Part shown: positions 53,743 through 62,099 of the stretch, piece by piece
How the letters are laid out: each line of letters starts with the position of its first letter
Position numbering within the stretch: the first letter of the stretch is position 1
Source of the DNA: CAZSNT01 sp964607765
GTDB taxonomy: Bacteria > Verrucomicrobiota > Lentisphaeria > Oligosphaerales > JABHEG01
Reading direction: 5' to 3'
NCBI GenBank assembly: GCA_964607765.1
Contig: CAZSNT010000037.1
Coordinates: forward strand, 3,071-67,070
DNA length: 64,000 bases
The notes under the pieces: generated by a model
Seen by the model: only the letters and a program-made list of their open reading frames with translations
What the model was told of the DNA's origin: nothing
Database searches by the model: none
Program-made: the position numbers and the translations under genes

Positions 53743-55272
53743 ATGAAAACGTTTGACGGTGACACGCGCCAGCCTGTCTCAGCGCTTGCTGGGATTCATC
53801 CGGGCGCGCGTGACATGAACAGAGACCGACCGAATATCGTCTTCATCTTGAGCGACGACCAGGGCGCGTGGGCCATGGGCTGCGCGGGCAATCCGGAGAT
53901 CCGGACGCCCAACCTGGACGCGCTTGCAGCAGCCGGCACGCGGTTCGACAACTTCTTCTGCACTTGCCCAGTCTGCTCCCCGGCGCGGGCAACGATCCTG
54001 ACCGGCAGCATTCCATCCCAGCACGGCGTACACGATTTCATCCGCATCCGGCAGGGCCGGAACCCGCTCTTCGGCCAAGGCAGCGGCCGTGCGATCGAGT
54101 ACCTGGAAGGGCAGACCGGCACGACCGACATTCTGAGTGCGAACGGGTACGTCTGCGGACTCAGCGGCAAGTGGCACTTGGGCGATGAGTGTCACCCGCA
54201 GAAAGGCTTCACGTTCTGGCGCGTGAGCGCGATGGGCAACGGCAACTACTACCGCACACCGATGGTGACCGAAAGCAACCCGGAACCCGAGTGGGACACG
54301 CGCTACTTCACTGACGTGGTCACGGAAAATGCGCTCAAGTTCCTGGAGCAGCAGCGAGGCGATGACGCGCCGTTCTACCTCAGTGTCCACTACACCGCAC
54401 CACACTCGCCCTGGAAACGCAACCAGCATCCGGCCGAGCTCTACGACGATTACTTCGAGAACTGCCCTTTCGACTCAGCACCTGACGAACCGCTGCATCC
54501 CTGGCAGCTCCACCGACGGTGGCTGGAGCCCGGCGGCGCGAACCGCCGCGAGCTGCTGGCCGGTTACTTCGCCGCGGTCACCGCCATGGACGCCGGGGTC
54601 GGGCGGATCCTGGACTGGCTCGACAGGAACGGTCTGCGCGAGAACACACTCGTGTTCTTCACTGCCGACAACGGCATGAACATGGGGCACCACGGCATCT
54701 TCGGGAAAGGCAACGGGACGTTCCCGCAGAACATGTACGACACCAGTGTGAAGGTCCCTGCCCTGGCCAACTGGCCCGGCCATGTCCCGGCCGGGCATCT
54801 CTGTTCGGAGCTGCTCAGCCACTACGACATCATGCCCACGCTGCTGGACTGCGCCGGGCTGGGGAACCCGGGCGCGGACAGACTCCCAGGCCGCAGCTTC
54901 ATGCCGCTGCTCCGCGGCGGCGGAGGCGAAGCGCGCCGCCGCGTGGTCGCGTTCCACGAGTACGGGCCTGTGCGCATGATCCGGACCCGGGACTGGAAGT
55001 ACGTACACCGCACCCCGCTCGGACCCCATGAGCTGTATGACTTGGTCACCGATCCCGACGAACGCGAGAACCTGATCGACGCGGCGGCACACCAGGAGCG
55101 CATGGCCGAGCTCAAGGCCGAGCTGGACGAGTGGTTCGTGCGCTATGCCGACCCCGCGCGCGACGGGACACACGAGGCGGTTACCGGCCGCGGCCAGATC
55201 GACCTGGCCGGCCCCGCCGCTCACGGCCGGAAGAACTTCGCGGACGATATCGAACTGGCCCGGGACAGGTGA
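53743..55272 (+). CDS. Sulfatase without signal peptide
   Basis: Type I sulfatase with metal motif NIVFILSDDQGAW and the formylglycine motif CSPARATILTG (Cys 78 counted from ATG 53743). Later motifs GKWHLGDE, FYLSVHYTAPHSP, VFFTADNGMNMGHHG and the C-terminal strands are complete; 509 residues. AAGGG precedes ATG 53743; an internal ATG at 53815 (MNRDRPNIVF) is the typical start of cytosolic sulfatases. No signal peptide exists in either case, so it would act on imported sulfated sugars and need a formylglycine-generating or anaerobic maturase, which is not in the window. First gene of the operon with a cupin and a GH5-like enzyme. Confidence 0.92.
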   Translation: MKTFDGDTRQPVSALAGIHPGARDMNRDRPNIVFILSDDQGAWAMGCAGNPEIRTPNLDALAAAGTRFDNFFCTCPVCSPARATILTGSIPSQHGVHDFIRIRQGRNPLFGQGSGRAIEYLEGQTGTTDILSANGYVCGLSGKWHLGDECHPQKGFTFWRVSAMGNGNYYRTPMVTESNPEPEWDTRYFTDVVTENALKFLEQQRGDDAPFYLSVHYTAPHSPWKRNQHPAELYDDYFENCPFDSAPDEPLHPWQLHRRWLEPGGANRRELLAGYFAAVTAMDAGVGRILDWLDRNGLRENTLVFFTADNGMNMGHHGIFGKGNGTFPQNMYDTSVKVPALANWPGHVPAGHLCSELLSHYDIMPTLLDCAGLGNPGADRLPGRSFMPLLRGGGGEARRRVVAFHEYGPVRMIRTRDWKYVHRTPLGPHELYDLVTDPDERENLIDAAAHQERMAELKAELDEWFVRYADPARDGTHEAVTGRGQIDLAGPAAHGRKNFADDIELARDR

Positions 55273-55327
55273 TACACTCCCGGGACACCGGCGGACAGCC
55301 GATCGGTCTTTTGCGGTGTGGGGAAAA

Positions 55328-55672
55328 ATGAAGAACTACATTGTCGAGCAGATGGGCGAGATCGCACCGGTGCAATGCCCGTGTGGAACAAGCCGACGAG
55401 CGTTCGTCAGCCCTGAGAATCGCGTTGCGACGCTGCACATAACTGACATATCTCAGGACAGCAGAGCCCACTATCACAGGATCCTGACCGAGATATATCT
55501 TGTTCTGGAGGGGGAAGGTCATGTGGAGCTCGACGGCGACCTGGTCCCTGTCAAGCCCATGACAAGCATCCTGATCAAGCCCGGGTGCAGGCATCGTGCT
55601 GTCGGTCAGTTGCGGATTGCCATTGCCCCCATTCCAGCTTTCGATCCGGCAGATGAGTGGTTTGACGACTGA
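55328..55672 (+). CDS. Small cupin protein
   Basis: 114 residues from ATG 55328. The cupin motif HYHRILTEIYLVLEGEGHVE has the two His and Glu ligands, and the second motif is PGCRHRAVG. Fits a single-domain cupin that binds a metal and a sugar or sugar acid. Lies 55 nt after the sulfatase and 23 nt before the GH5-like gene, in one operon. GGGGAAA directly precedes the ATG, a tight spacing. Function within the operon may be isomerisation or sugar sensing. Confidence 0.82.
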   Translation: MKNYIVEQMGEIAPVQCPCGTSRRAFVSPENRVATLHITDISQDSRAHYHRILTEIYLVLEGEGHVELDGDLVPVKPMTSILIKPGCRHRAVGQLRIAIAPIPAFDPADEWFDD

Positions 55673-55695
55673 ACGGCAACAGGAGAGGCCTACCC

Positions 55696-58299
55696 ATGAA
55701 ACTCTCACGACGGTCTCTGCACCTGGCGCTTCTCGTCGCCGCCACATCGCTCTCGGCGCGTGCCCAGGTAAGCGCCGAAGACGTCGGCTGGCATGTCTTC
55801 CCGGTCTCTCCCCTCGAATCCCTCGAAGGGACACCCCTGGACGTGTCGTTCCTGAACGCAGGCCCCGCCAAGAGCAGGATCTCCGTGAAAGGCCCACACT
55901 TCGTCGATGAACGTGGGAAACGCGTCCGTTTCCTGGGCTCCAACGTGACCTTTTCCGGCGCTTTCCCAGCAAAGGAGCACATCCCGGCGATCACCCGCAG
56001 GATGGCTCAGCTCGGCATGAATGTCCTGCGCTTCCATCACATGGATGCCCGGGACATCTGGCTGCCGGCACAGAAGGAACTCGATCCGGAGAAGCTCGAC
56101 CGACTCGACTGGTTCATCTACCACCTCAGGCTCAACGGCATCTACACCAACATCAACCTCCATGTTTCCCGGACCTACCCCGGGCTCAAGGAGCTGAATG
56201 CCCCGAGAACGTTCCGTTACGGCAAAGTTCTGGACAACTTCTACGAGCCCTACATCAAGCTCCAGGAGAAGTTCGCGCAGGATCTGCTTGCCCACGTCAA
56301 TCCCTATACGAAGCTCCGGCTCGCCGACGATCCGGCAGTGGCATTTGTGGAAATCAACAACGAGAACACACTGCTCAATCTCACCCCCGCAGCACTGACC
56401 GAGATGCCGGCCCCGCATCGAGCCGCTCTGCAGCAGCAGTGGCGGGCCTGGCTGGGCAAGCGCTACGCTTCGACGGCCGAAATCCTCGAGGCGTGGAACG
56501 CGGACGTGATCCCGCTGGGCCCGGAGATGGCGCGGGATGCGAGCTTCGGAAAGGGTCTCGATGAATGGCACTTCGAGGGGCAGAAGACCGGGGACGCCGA
56601 TGCCACAGTCGTGGATCTTGACGGAGGCAGGCGCGCGGCCAAGGTCACGATGAACGTGAAGGGAGACGTTGCGTGGGCCTACCAGTTCCACCAGTTGGGC
56701 ATCACCCTCGAAGAGGGGAAAGTCTACACATTCAGGTTCCGCGCCAAAGCTGAACCGGCGCGCGCCGTCAGTACCGCCCTGCGGTTTGCCGAACCGCCCT
56801 GGACCATCCTCGGGGCGCGACAAACGTGCAAGCTGACGAAGGACTGGCAGGAGTTCATTGTCGTCAGCGCCGTGAACGGCGTCGATCCCGAAAAGCAACT
56901 CAGGATGAGCGTGAATTTCGGCGATGCCGCGGGCACGGTCTGGGTCGCCGATGTATCGCTGCGTTCGGGAAAAGAGCGTTTTGAGCCCACCGGTTTCGGC
57001 GACATCGAGAACGTATCCCTGCCGGACGCGTTCTGGCCGGACACCAGTTGGGCGGACTTCCGGCGCTTCCTGATCGACACCGAACAGGATTACTTCAAAC
57101 GCATCAAGACGCTCCTGACGGACAGAATCGGAGTGAAATCGCTCATCGTCGACACGCAAGCCAGCTACGGAGGCTACTGGGGTCTCCACCGCGAAGCCAG
57201 CATCGGCGACTACATCGACATGCACGCCTACTGGCAGCACCCCCGCTTCCCCGGCAGACCGTGGGACGGGAACAACTGGAACATCCCCAACACATCGATG
57301 GTTGCGGCGGACACCAGGTCCACATTCGAGCGGCTGACTCACTACCGGCTCGAGGGACGCCCGTTCTCCGTGAGCGAATACAACCATCCCGCGCCCAATG
57401 ATCACGCCGTAGAGCTCTTCCCCATGTTCGCGGCATACGGCGCACACCAGGACTGGGACGCTCTCTATCAGTTCTGCTACGGGAACCGGGAGGAATCCCT
57501 GCGCGCGAACAAGCTCACCGGCTACTTCAACCTCTCTACCCATTCGGGGCAGCTCGCCTTCCTGCCCATCGCTGCCCTGGCATTCCGCCAGGGCCTCATC
57601 CCGAAGGCCCGCCACGAAGCCGTCCTGACCGTGCCACTCGAGCTCATGGACAGCGTGCTGAACCAGGGCTTCCTCGGCTACACGCAGCTGGCGAGCTCGG
57701 ACATTGTCTCGCCACAACTGCTCTACGGAACACGTTTCAGCACCGTGCTCACCGACAAAGGAACAGCTGTCGCTCTGAGTGCGTCCCGGGCCTCGCCCCC
57801 CGAAGCCCCGCACATCGACTCCGACACGCTGTTCTGGAACCCAGCGGACGAAAAACCCGTGTTCACGGTCAACGCGCCGGCCGTCAAAATGGCACTCGGC
57901 GAGATCGTCGGACGCCAGATGCAACTCGGCGATGTCACGATCGCGGTGGACGACTGGAATATCGGGTCCTGGGCGTGTGTTGCTCTGGCAGCACGCGACG
58001 GCCAGCCGATTGCGGACTCCGCAGCCGTGCTCATGTCGATCGCCACGCGTGTCGAGAACACGAACATGGAGTGGGACGAGAAACGCAGCACGGTCGGACG
58101 CAAATGGGGATCGGCCCCCGTGGTCGCCCAAACGGTGCTGGCGTCAGTGACGCTGCCGGGAGAGAAGACGCCGCGGGTCACGCCGCTGTCCCCGAAAGGT
58201 GAGCGGTTGGAGCCGCTCCGGACCACGGGCAAGCCCGGCGCCTGGACGGTCAAGACATCCGCTGACCGCCCCAGCCTCTGGTACGTCATCGAGCGGTAG
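55696..58299 (+). CDS. Secreted GH5-like glycoside hydrolase with CBM inserted in the barrel
   Basis: 867 residues, AGGAGAGG upstream of ATG 55696, signal peptide MKLSRRSLHLALLVAATSLSARA. The barrel starts near residue 65 (HFVDERGKRVRFLGSNVTFS); acid/base lies in VEINNENTLL (Glu 223) and nucleophile in FSVSEYNHPAP (Glu 561). Between them, residues about 278-430 (WHFEGQKTGDADATVVDLDG, YTFRFRAKAEPAR, KDWQEFIVVSAV) form a family-4-like carbohydrate-binding domain inserted in the middle of the catalytic fold. The C-terminal 250 residues are beta-rich. Its barrel is paralogous to that at 36294, which has no such insert at this place. Confidence 0.87.
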   Translation: MKLSRRSLHLALLVAATSLSARAQVSAEDVGWHVFPVSPLESLEGTPLDVSFLNAGPAKSRISVKGPHFVDERGKRVRFLGSNVTFSGAFPAKEHIPAITRRMAQLGMNVLRFHHMDARDIWLPAQKELDPEKLDRLDWFIYHLRLNGIYTNINLHVSRTYPGLKELNAPRTFRYGKVLDNFYEPYIKLQEKFAQDLLAHVNPYTKLRLADDPAVAFVEINNENTLLNLTPAALTEMPAPHRAALQQQWRAWLGKRYASTAEILEAWNADVIPLGPEMARDASFGKGLDEWHFEGQKTGDADATVVDLDGGRRAAKVTMNVKGDVAWAYQFHQLGITLEEGKVYTFRFRAKAEPARAVSTALRFAEPPWTILGARQTCKLTKDWQEFIVVSAVNGVDPEKQLRMSVNFGDAAGTVWVADVSLRSGKERFEPTGFGDIENVSLPDAFWPDTSWADFRRFLIDTEQDYFKRIKTLLTDRIGVKSLIVDTQASYGGYWGLHREASIGDYIDMHAYWQHPRFPGRPWDGNNWNIPNTSMVAADTRSTFERLTHYRLEGRPFSVSEYNHPAPNDHAVELFPMFAAYGAHQDWDALYQFCYGNREESLRANKLTGYFNLSTHSGQLAFLPIAALAFRQGLIPKARHEAVLTVPLELMDSVLNQGFLGYTQLASSDIVSPQLLYGTRFSTVLTDKGTAVALSASRASPPEAPHIDSDTLFWNPADEKPVFTVNAPAVKMALGEIVGRQMQLGDVTIAVDDWNIGSWACVALAARDGQPIADSAAVLMSIATRVENTNMEWDEKRSTVGRKWGSAPVVAQTVLASVTLPGEKTPRVTPLSPKGERLEPLRTTGKPGAWTVKTSADRPSLWYVIER

Positions 58300-58318
58300 T
58301 GTCGACGCTGAACGGAAT

Positions 58319-58376
58319 CAAGGCGCGATTGCCTTGCCCTGTCTGATCTCGTTCACCCACGACACGAGGTCGTGGG
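58319..58376. terminator. Two hairpins between convergent genes
   Basis: CAAGGC-6 nt-GCCTTG at 58319-58336 and CCCACGAC-5 nt-GTCGTGGG at 58356-58376 lie in the 92-nt gap between the plus-strand GH5-like gene and the minus-strand ABC-F gene. Neither is followed by a long T-run. A two-way termination role is likely from position. Confidence 0.5.
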
Positions 58377-58391
58377 GGTCTGGCCCCCGAC

Positions 58392-60083
58392 TCACGCCCC
58401 GATTCTGGCGCCGTCCCGCTTTGCGGAGGATGCCAGTTTCTCCATGTACCTGGTGACGCCCTTCTGTTCGAACCTGAGCAAGGACGTGACCCCCGCCCTC
58501 TTGGCCAGAAACCGTCCGATCATCGGGGAAGACAGGCTTTGCTCAAGACTACGGAGCAGATCCAGATCGTGCGTTGACACGAGCACGGCTCCCTGACGCG
58601 TGAACGCCTTGATTGCGTCTGCCACGATGGCACGCATTCTCTCATCCATGTGATTCGTCGGCTCATCGAGCACAAGCATGTCGACTGCGGGAATAGCGGC
58701 GACCACAAGGAACCAGAGCAGGCGTTGCTCGCCGCCGCTCAGGCTGCTGAGCGGACGCGTTCTGCCGCTGAACGCCGTGCCTCGGAGCTTGGACAGGAAC
58801 CGGTTCCGCGCCTGACTCAGTTTCTCGGGATCCAGGTAGCGCACGGTCTGTGCCCGGACCTGCTCGAAAAAACCGTCGACCGTCAACTGACTCGCAGTTA
58901 TCTGCTCAGGCCAGAACTGGGGCAGATACGCGATGTTGACGCCCTGTGTCGCACGCAGTGCACGGTCATGGACAAGGTGCTCCATGAGCTTCGTCTTCCC
59001 CGTCCCGTTCTCCCCCACCAAGGCGACTACCTGGTGACAATGGGGTCCCGGGAAGCTGATGTTCCTCAGCGGCGAATCGCGGACGGTTACTCCCCTGAGG
59101 TCGGAGAGCAGCGCCCCGTCTATGACACGGGCTTCATCACACCAGTCAATGCGCTCAATCCCCGTGGGATTCGCCTCCAAATGCCTGCCCACCTTCGCGA
59201 AAGCCGAGCGGTGCGCCTTCAGTCTGCTGCGGTTCTGGGACTCTCTGACAATCACGACCGTCTGGTCGCGCCCGGCCTGTCTGAGGAACGTCGGGACATG
59301 ACTGACACTCACCATCAGCACGCCGGCATCCCGATACGTCTGGAACACGCCGGTCAGCTTGGCGATAGACGTCACGTCGAGATGATTCGTCGGTTCGTCG
59401 AACAGCGCAATATCCGGTTCACTGAGCAGCATGAGCAACAGCGACAGCTTGGTCCTCTCGCCGCCGCTGAGCTCGCAGACCCTTCTTTCGAGAAAGTCAT
59501 CGATCCTGAACTCCACAACGACCTTGCCGCAAAGGGTCTCGATACGCTGCTGAGCACTCACCTTCCGCACACTGCTGTCGTACTTGTCTCCGTCCAGCCA
59601 ATCGTCGTCCGGCACATCGAACTGCCGATGACAGTGTTTGGCGACTTCCCGCACGACGCGCCGGACAGAAACGTCAGCGATCGGGCGCAGCAGCTCCTCC
59701 TGATTCAGCCTGGAAATCCTCGTTCCCGGCCGATCCGCGTGGACGGGGTCGCCGATGTCGAAGACACCGCTGCCGGCGTTCGTGTTGATGCCCGCGCCAC
59801 GGATCCCCATCAGCGCGTCGAGAAACGTGGTCTTGCCGACGCCGTTCTTGCCAACAAGCACGACCATGCTCCCGCTCGGCAGAGACATCTGCGGGATGTC
59901 GATCGTCAAGACGCCGCGCTCGGCCTGCACGTCCTGCAGACTGATCATGCCGCCGCGCCGGTTCCCGCGCCGACGCCCGTGCGAGCCGCTCTCGATCTCG
60001 ATCACGTGCTCGTCCAGAAGCGCCGCCACTTCCGGAGACACCACCACGTCGTCGAATTCGGTCAATAGACTCGTGTTTGCCAT
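58392..60083 (-). CDS. ABC-F family ATPase
   Basis: 563 residues with two ABC modules and no membrane segment. Module 1: Walker A GKNGVGKTT at 78-86, signature LSGGE at 205-209, DEPTNHLD at 229-236. Module 2: GENGTGKT at 357-364, LSGGEQ at 448-453, DEPTNHMD at 473-480. A 45-residue basic extension (HGRRRGNRRGG) precedes module 1. ABC-F proteins bind the ribosome at the E site or act in antibiotic resistance; the present one is shorter in the linker than EttA. AAGG lies 5 nt before ATG 60083, which is 11 nt after the stop of the LpxR-like gene. Confidence 0.88.
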   Translation of the reverse strand: MANTSLLTEFDDVVVSPEVAALLDEHVIEIESGSHGRRRGNRRGGMISLQDVQAERGVLTIDIPQMSLPSGSMVVLVGKNGVGKTTFLDALMGIRGAGINTNAGSGVFDIGDPVHADRPGTRISRLNQEELLRPIADVSVRRVVREVAKHCHRQFDVPDDDWLDGDKYDSSVRKVSAQQRIETLCGKVVVEFRIDDFLERRVCELSGGERTKLSLLLMLLSEPDIALFDEPTNHLDVTSIAKLTGVFQTYRDAGVLMVSVSHVPTFLRQAGRDQTVVIVRESQNRSRLKAHRSAFAKVGRHLEANPTGIERIDWCDEARVIDGALLSDLRGVTVRDSPLRNISFPGPHCHQVVALVGENGTGKTKLMEHLVHDRALRATQGVNIAYLPQFWPEQITASQLTVDGFFEQVRAQTVRYLDPEKLSQARNRFLSKLRGTAFSGRTRPLSSLSGGEQRLLWFLVVAAIPAVDMLVLDEPTNHMDERMRAIVADAIKAFTRQGAVLVSTHDLDLLRSLEQSLSSPMIGRFLAKRAGVTSLLRFEQKGVTRYMEKLASSAKRDGARIGA

Positions 60084-60093
60084 GGTACCTTAA

Positions 60094-61173
60094 TCAAAAC
60101 GGCAGCGCGAAACGCAGCATGACGGAACCGAATGACTGGTTCTCATCCTGATGGTCGAATTCGTCGCTGCGGATTGTGCGGGAAATCGACAGCTCGAGGC
60201 TCTCGTAACGAAGACTGAGACCATAGACCAGCTCAGCGACGAGGGGGGTTGAGTTGACCCCCGCGTCAAAGTCGCGGAAGACAGGACCATCCAGCGTGGC
60301 GTCGTGCGCGACCGCGGAGCCCCGAACACCGGCAAAACCCAGGAGAGAGAGGCGGGATTGGTCTGACGTTTCACGGCTGAACAGTTCATGCCCGTAACTG
60401 CCAAGCTGGACCCGGGGCGTCGAAAAAGTGGCAGGCAGGTTGCGGCCCACACGCAGCATGGCGCCGACATAGGCATCCGTTCGGAGGCTGCCGAGGGCTG
60501 CGCCCCACTCGGAGTACCCGTCCAACTGCAATGGCCACGAATCTGTTCGGTCCAGGAACTGCAGGCGCCGTTTATGATCCAGATGAAGGTTGATTGTGAG
60601 CTCGCCCGGGACCTGGCTGTCCCAGCCCTGGAAGATCGGGCTGTTGGAGATGTTGCGGTGAACCCAGTCCTGGGCCTCCTGACCGCCGCTGTTCCGACCC
60701 GTGGTGCCCAGTGACAGAGTCGCACTGCTCACGGAGCGACTGTTCTTGACGTGAAGCGAGGTCTCCAGTCCCAGCCATCCCGCGTAGGGACGCTCGCCAG
60801 CCGGGGCGACGAGAGCCTGGTGGTCCTCGGGAGTGAACATGAGCTGGGTCAGCCCGACTCCCCACGCAAAGCGGGGGGCGCGCTCGCCCGCGTCCGCAAA
60901 GCGCCAGCCCCGGAGCATGGCCTCCTCGGGCTCGCCGCTGAGCGCGTGCAGGGCGCGCTGTAGGAAATTGTGGGCCGGCTTGTCGTGCCCGAACTCCCAG
61001 AGACAGGCAGCACGGACCCCGTTTGTGTAGTCGCGATCGGTGCCCGTGAGCAAGTCGTTGTCCCACTGCACGATCACTCGGCACGGCGGCGCCGGCTGCC
61101 CGATCTCCTCGGCAACCAGACAGCAGGCTGCCATGACGAGGACAGCCGGAAGTTTGCGGATCACAGAACCCAT
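60094..61173 (-). CDS. LpxR-like lipid A deacylase (DUF2219), outer-membrane barrel
   Basis: About 359 residues from ATG 61173 (signal peptide MGSVIRKLPAVLVMAACCLV); the frame is open to 61248 without protein character. The N-terminal signature VIVQWDNDLLTGTDRDYTNG carries the Asn-Asp pair and Thr known for LpxR catalysis, and GERPYAGWLGLE is the second conserved block. Beta-strand alternation and the C-terminal Phe (MLRFALPF) fit an outer-membrane beta-barrel. LpxR removes the 3'-acyl chains from lipid A. The Shine-Dalgarno is weak. Cotranscribed with the ABC-F gene. Confidence 0.87.
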   Translation of the reverse strand: MGSVIRKLPAVLVMAACCLVAEEIGQPAPPCRVIVQWDNDLLTGTDRDYTNGVRAACLWEFGHDKPAHNFLQRALHALSGEPEEAMLRGWRFADAGERAPRFAWGVGLTQLMFTPEDHQALVAPAGERPYAGWLGLETSLHVKNSRSVSSATLSLGTTGRNSGGQEAQDWVHRNISNSPIFQGWDSQVPGELTINLHLDHKRRLQFLDRTDSWPLQLDGYSEWGAALGSLRTDAYVGAMLRVGRNLPATFSTPRVQLGSYGHELFSRETSDQSRLSLLGFAGVRGSAVAHDATLDGPVFRDFDAGVNSTPLVAELVYGLSLRYESLELSISRTIRSDEFDHQDENQSFGSVMLRFALPF

Positions 61174-61263
61174 TTCGGCCAACGAATATACTGCACAACA
61201 GCCAGCATGCCGCTCAGCCCCAGTACGCTGCTCATAGCCAGTACGCACGCTGGTCCCGCTCGA

Positions 61264-61932
61264 TCAGGATCCGGCGATGGGCTGGCCGGCTGTCGCCCAG
61301 TCCAGGCCTATCCCGGTGAGGAACGAGGCGGCGATGATCATGTGGCCGCGCTTGTTCGGATGCACGCGATCGCCGCAGAGGGACTGCGTGGGCTGCGCCG
61401 CCAGGTAGCGATCGAACGCAGCCTGGACATTCACGAACACAGCGTCGAACTCACTGGCCAGGCGTTCGACCACGGCGCCGTAGGCGTCCATCATCTCGCG
61501 CATGGGATCGCGGCGATTGGTCTCGATGAAGTACGGAGTCATAAGCACCAGCCCGTCGAGCGTCGGACGCACGGCCTGCAGCAGGCCGCGGAGGATGCTC
61601 TCATAGCGATCGATGGTGACTTGGTCAGGCTCGAGGGCATTGTCGAACTGACGCCAGACGTCGTTGATGCCGATCATGATGCCGAGCCAGTCGGGGGCGA
61701 GATCGAGGCAGTCGGACTGCCAACGGTCACGGAGATTGGTCACGCGATTGCCGCCGATGCCGGTGTTGAGGACGCGGATCCGACGCTCGGGGCAGGCAGC
61801 CGCGAGGATGGCGTCCACGAAAGCGACGTAGCCTTCGCCCAGTCCGGCGCGAGCCCCCACAGGCCGAGCCCGGCCGCAGTCCGTGATGGAGTCGCCAATG
61901 AAGAGAAGCGTGCTGTTGTCTTGGAGTTGCAT
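61264..61932 (-). CDS. Cytoplasmic SGNH/GDSL esterase
   Basis: 222 residues from ATG 61932; the longer frame is not protein-like. Blocks I-V of SGNH hydrolases: LLFIGDSITDCGR (Ser), NTGIGGNRVTNL (Gly, Asn), IMIGINDVWRQ (Asn) and DRVHPNKRGH (Asp, His). It would remove acetyl or other acyl groups from sugars. No signal peptide. Divergent from the fucosidase gene across 167 nt, so both may share control. Confidence 0.87.
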   Translation of the reverse strand: MQLQDNSTLLFIGDSITDCGRARPVGARAGLGEGYVAFVDAILAAACPERRIRVLNTGIGGNRVTNLRDRWQSDCLDLAPDWLGIMIGINDVWRQFDNALEPDQVTIDRYESILRGLLQAVRPTLDGLVLMTPYFIETNRRDPMREMMDAYGAVVERLASEFDAVFVNVQAAFDRYLAAQPTQSLCGDRVHPNKRGHMIIAASFLTGIGLDWATAGQPIAGS

Positions 61933-62099
61933 TGTCTGATGGTCCCAGCTTGGAGTTCCTTGGTGAATAGGGAATGTGTATCGTAACATAAACGAGTGAC
62001 AAGGTGTTTCCCTCCGGTGTGGCGGAGAATATTGTGTCGAAGTCCACGCACACCCGAGTAGCCGGGGCCGCGTTCCCGCACCGCATCGAGGAGTCACCG

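Noticed and set aside
53543..53746. Possible IS200-like transposase start (YHIIFCPKTH)
   Set aside because: Only about ten residues resemble it and nothing after them matches; too little for a mobile element.
58650..60068. 472-codon plus-strand open frame
   Set aside because: Antisense of the ABC-F gene with complete Walker motifs.
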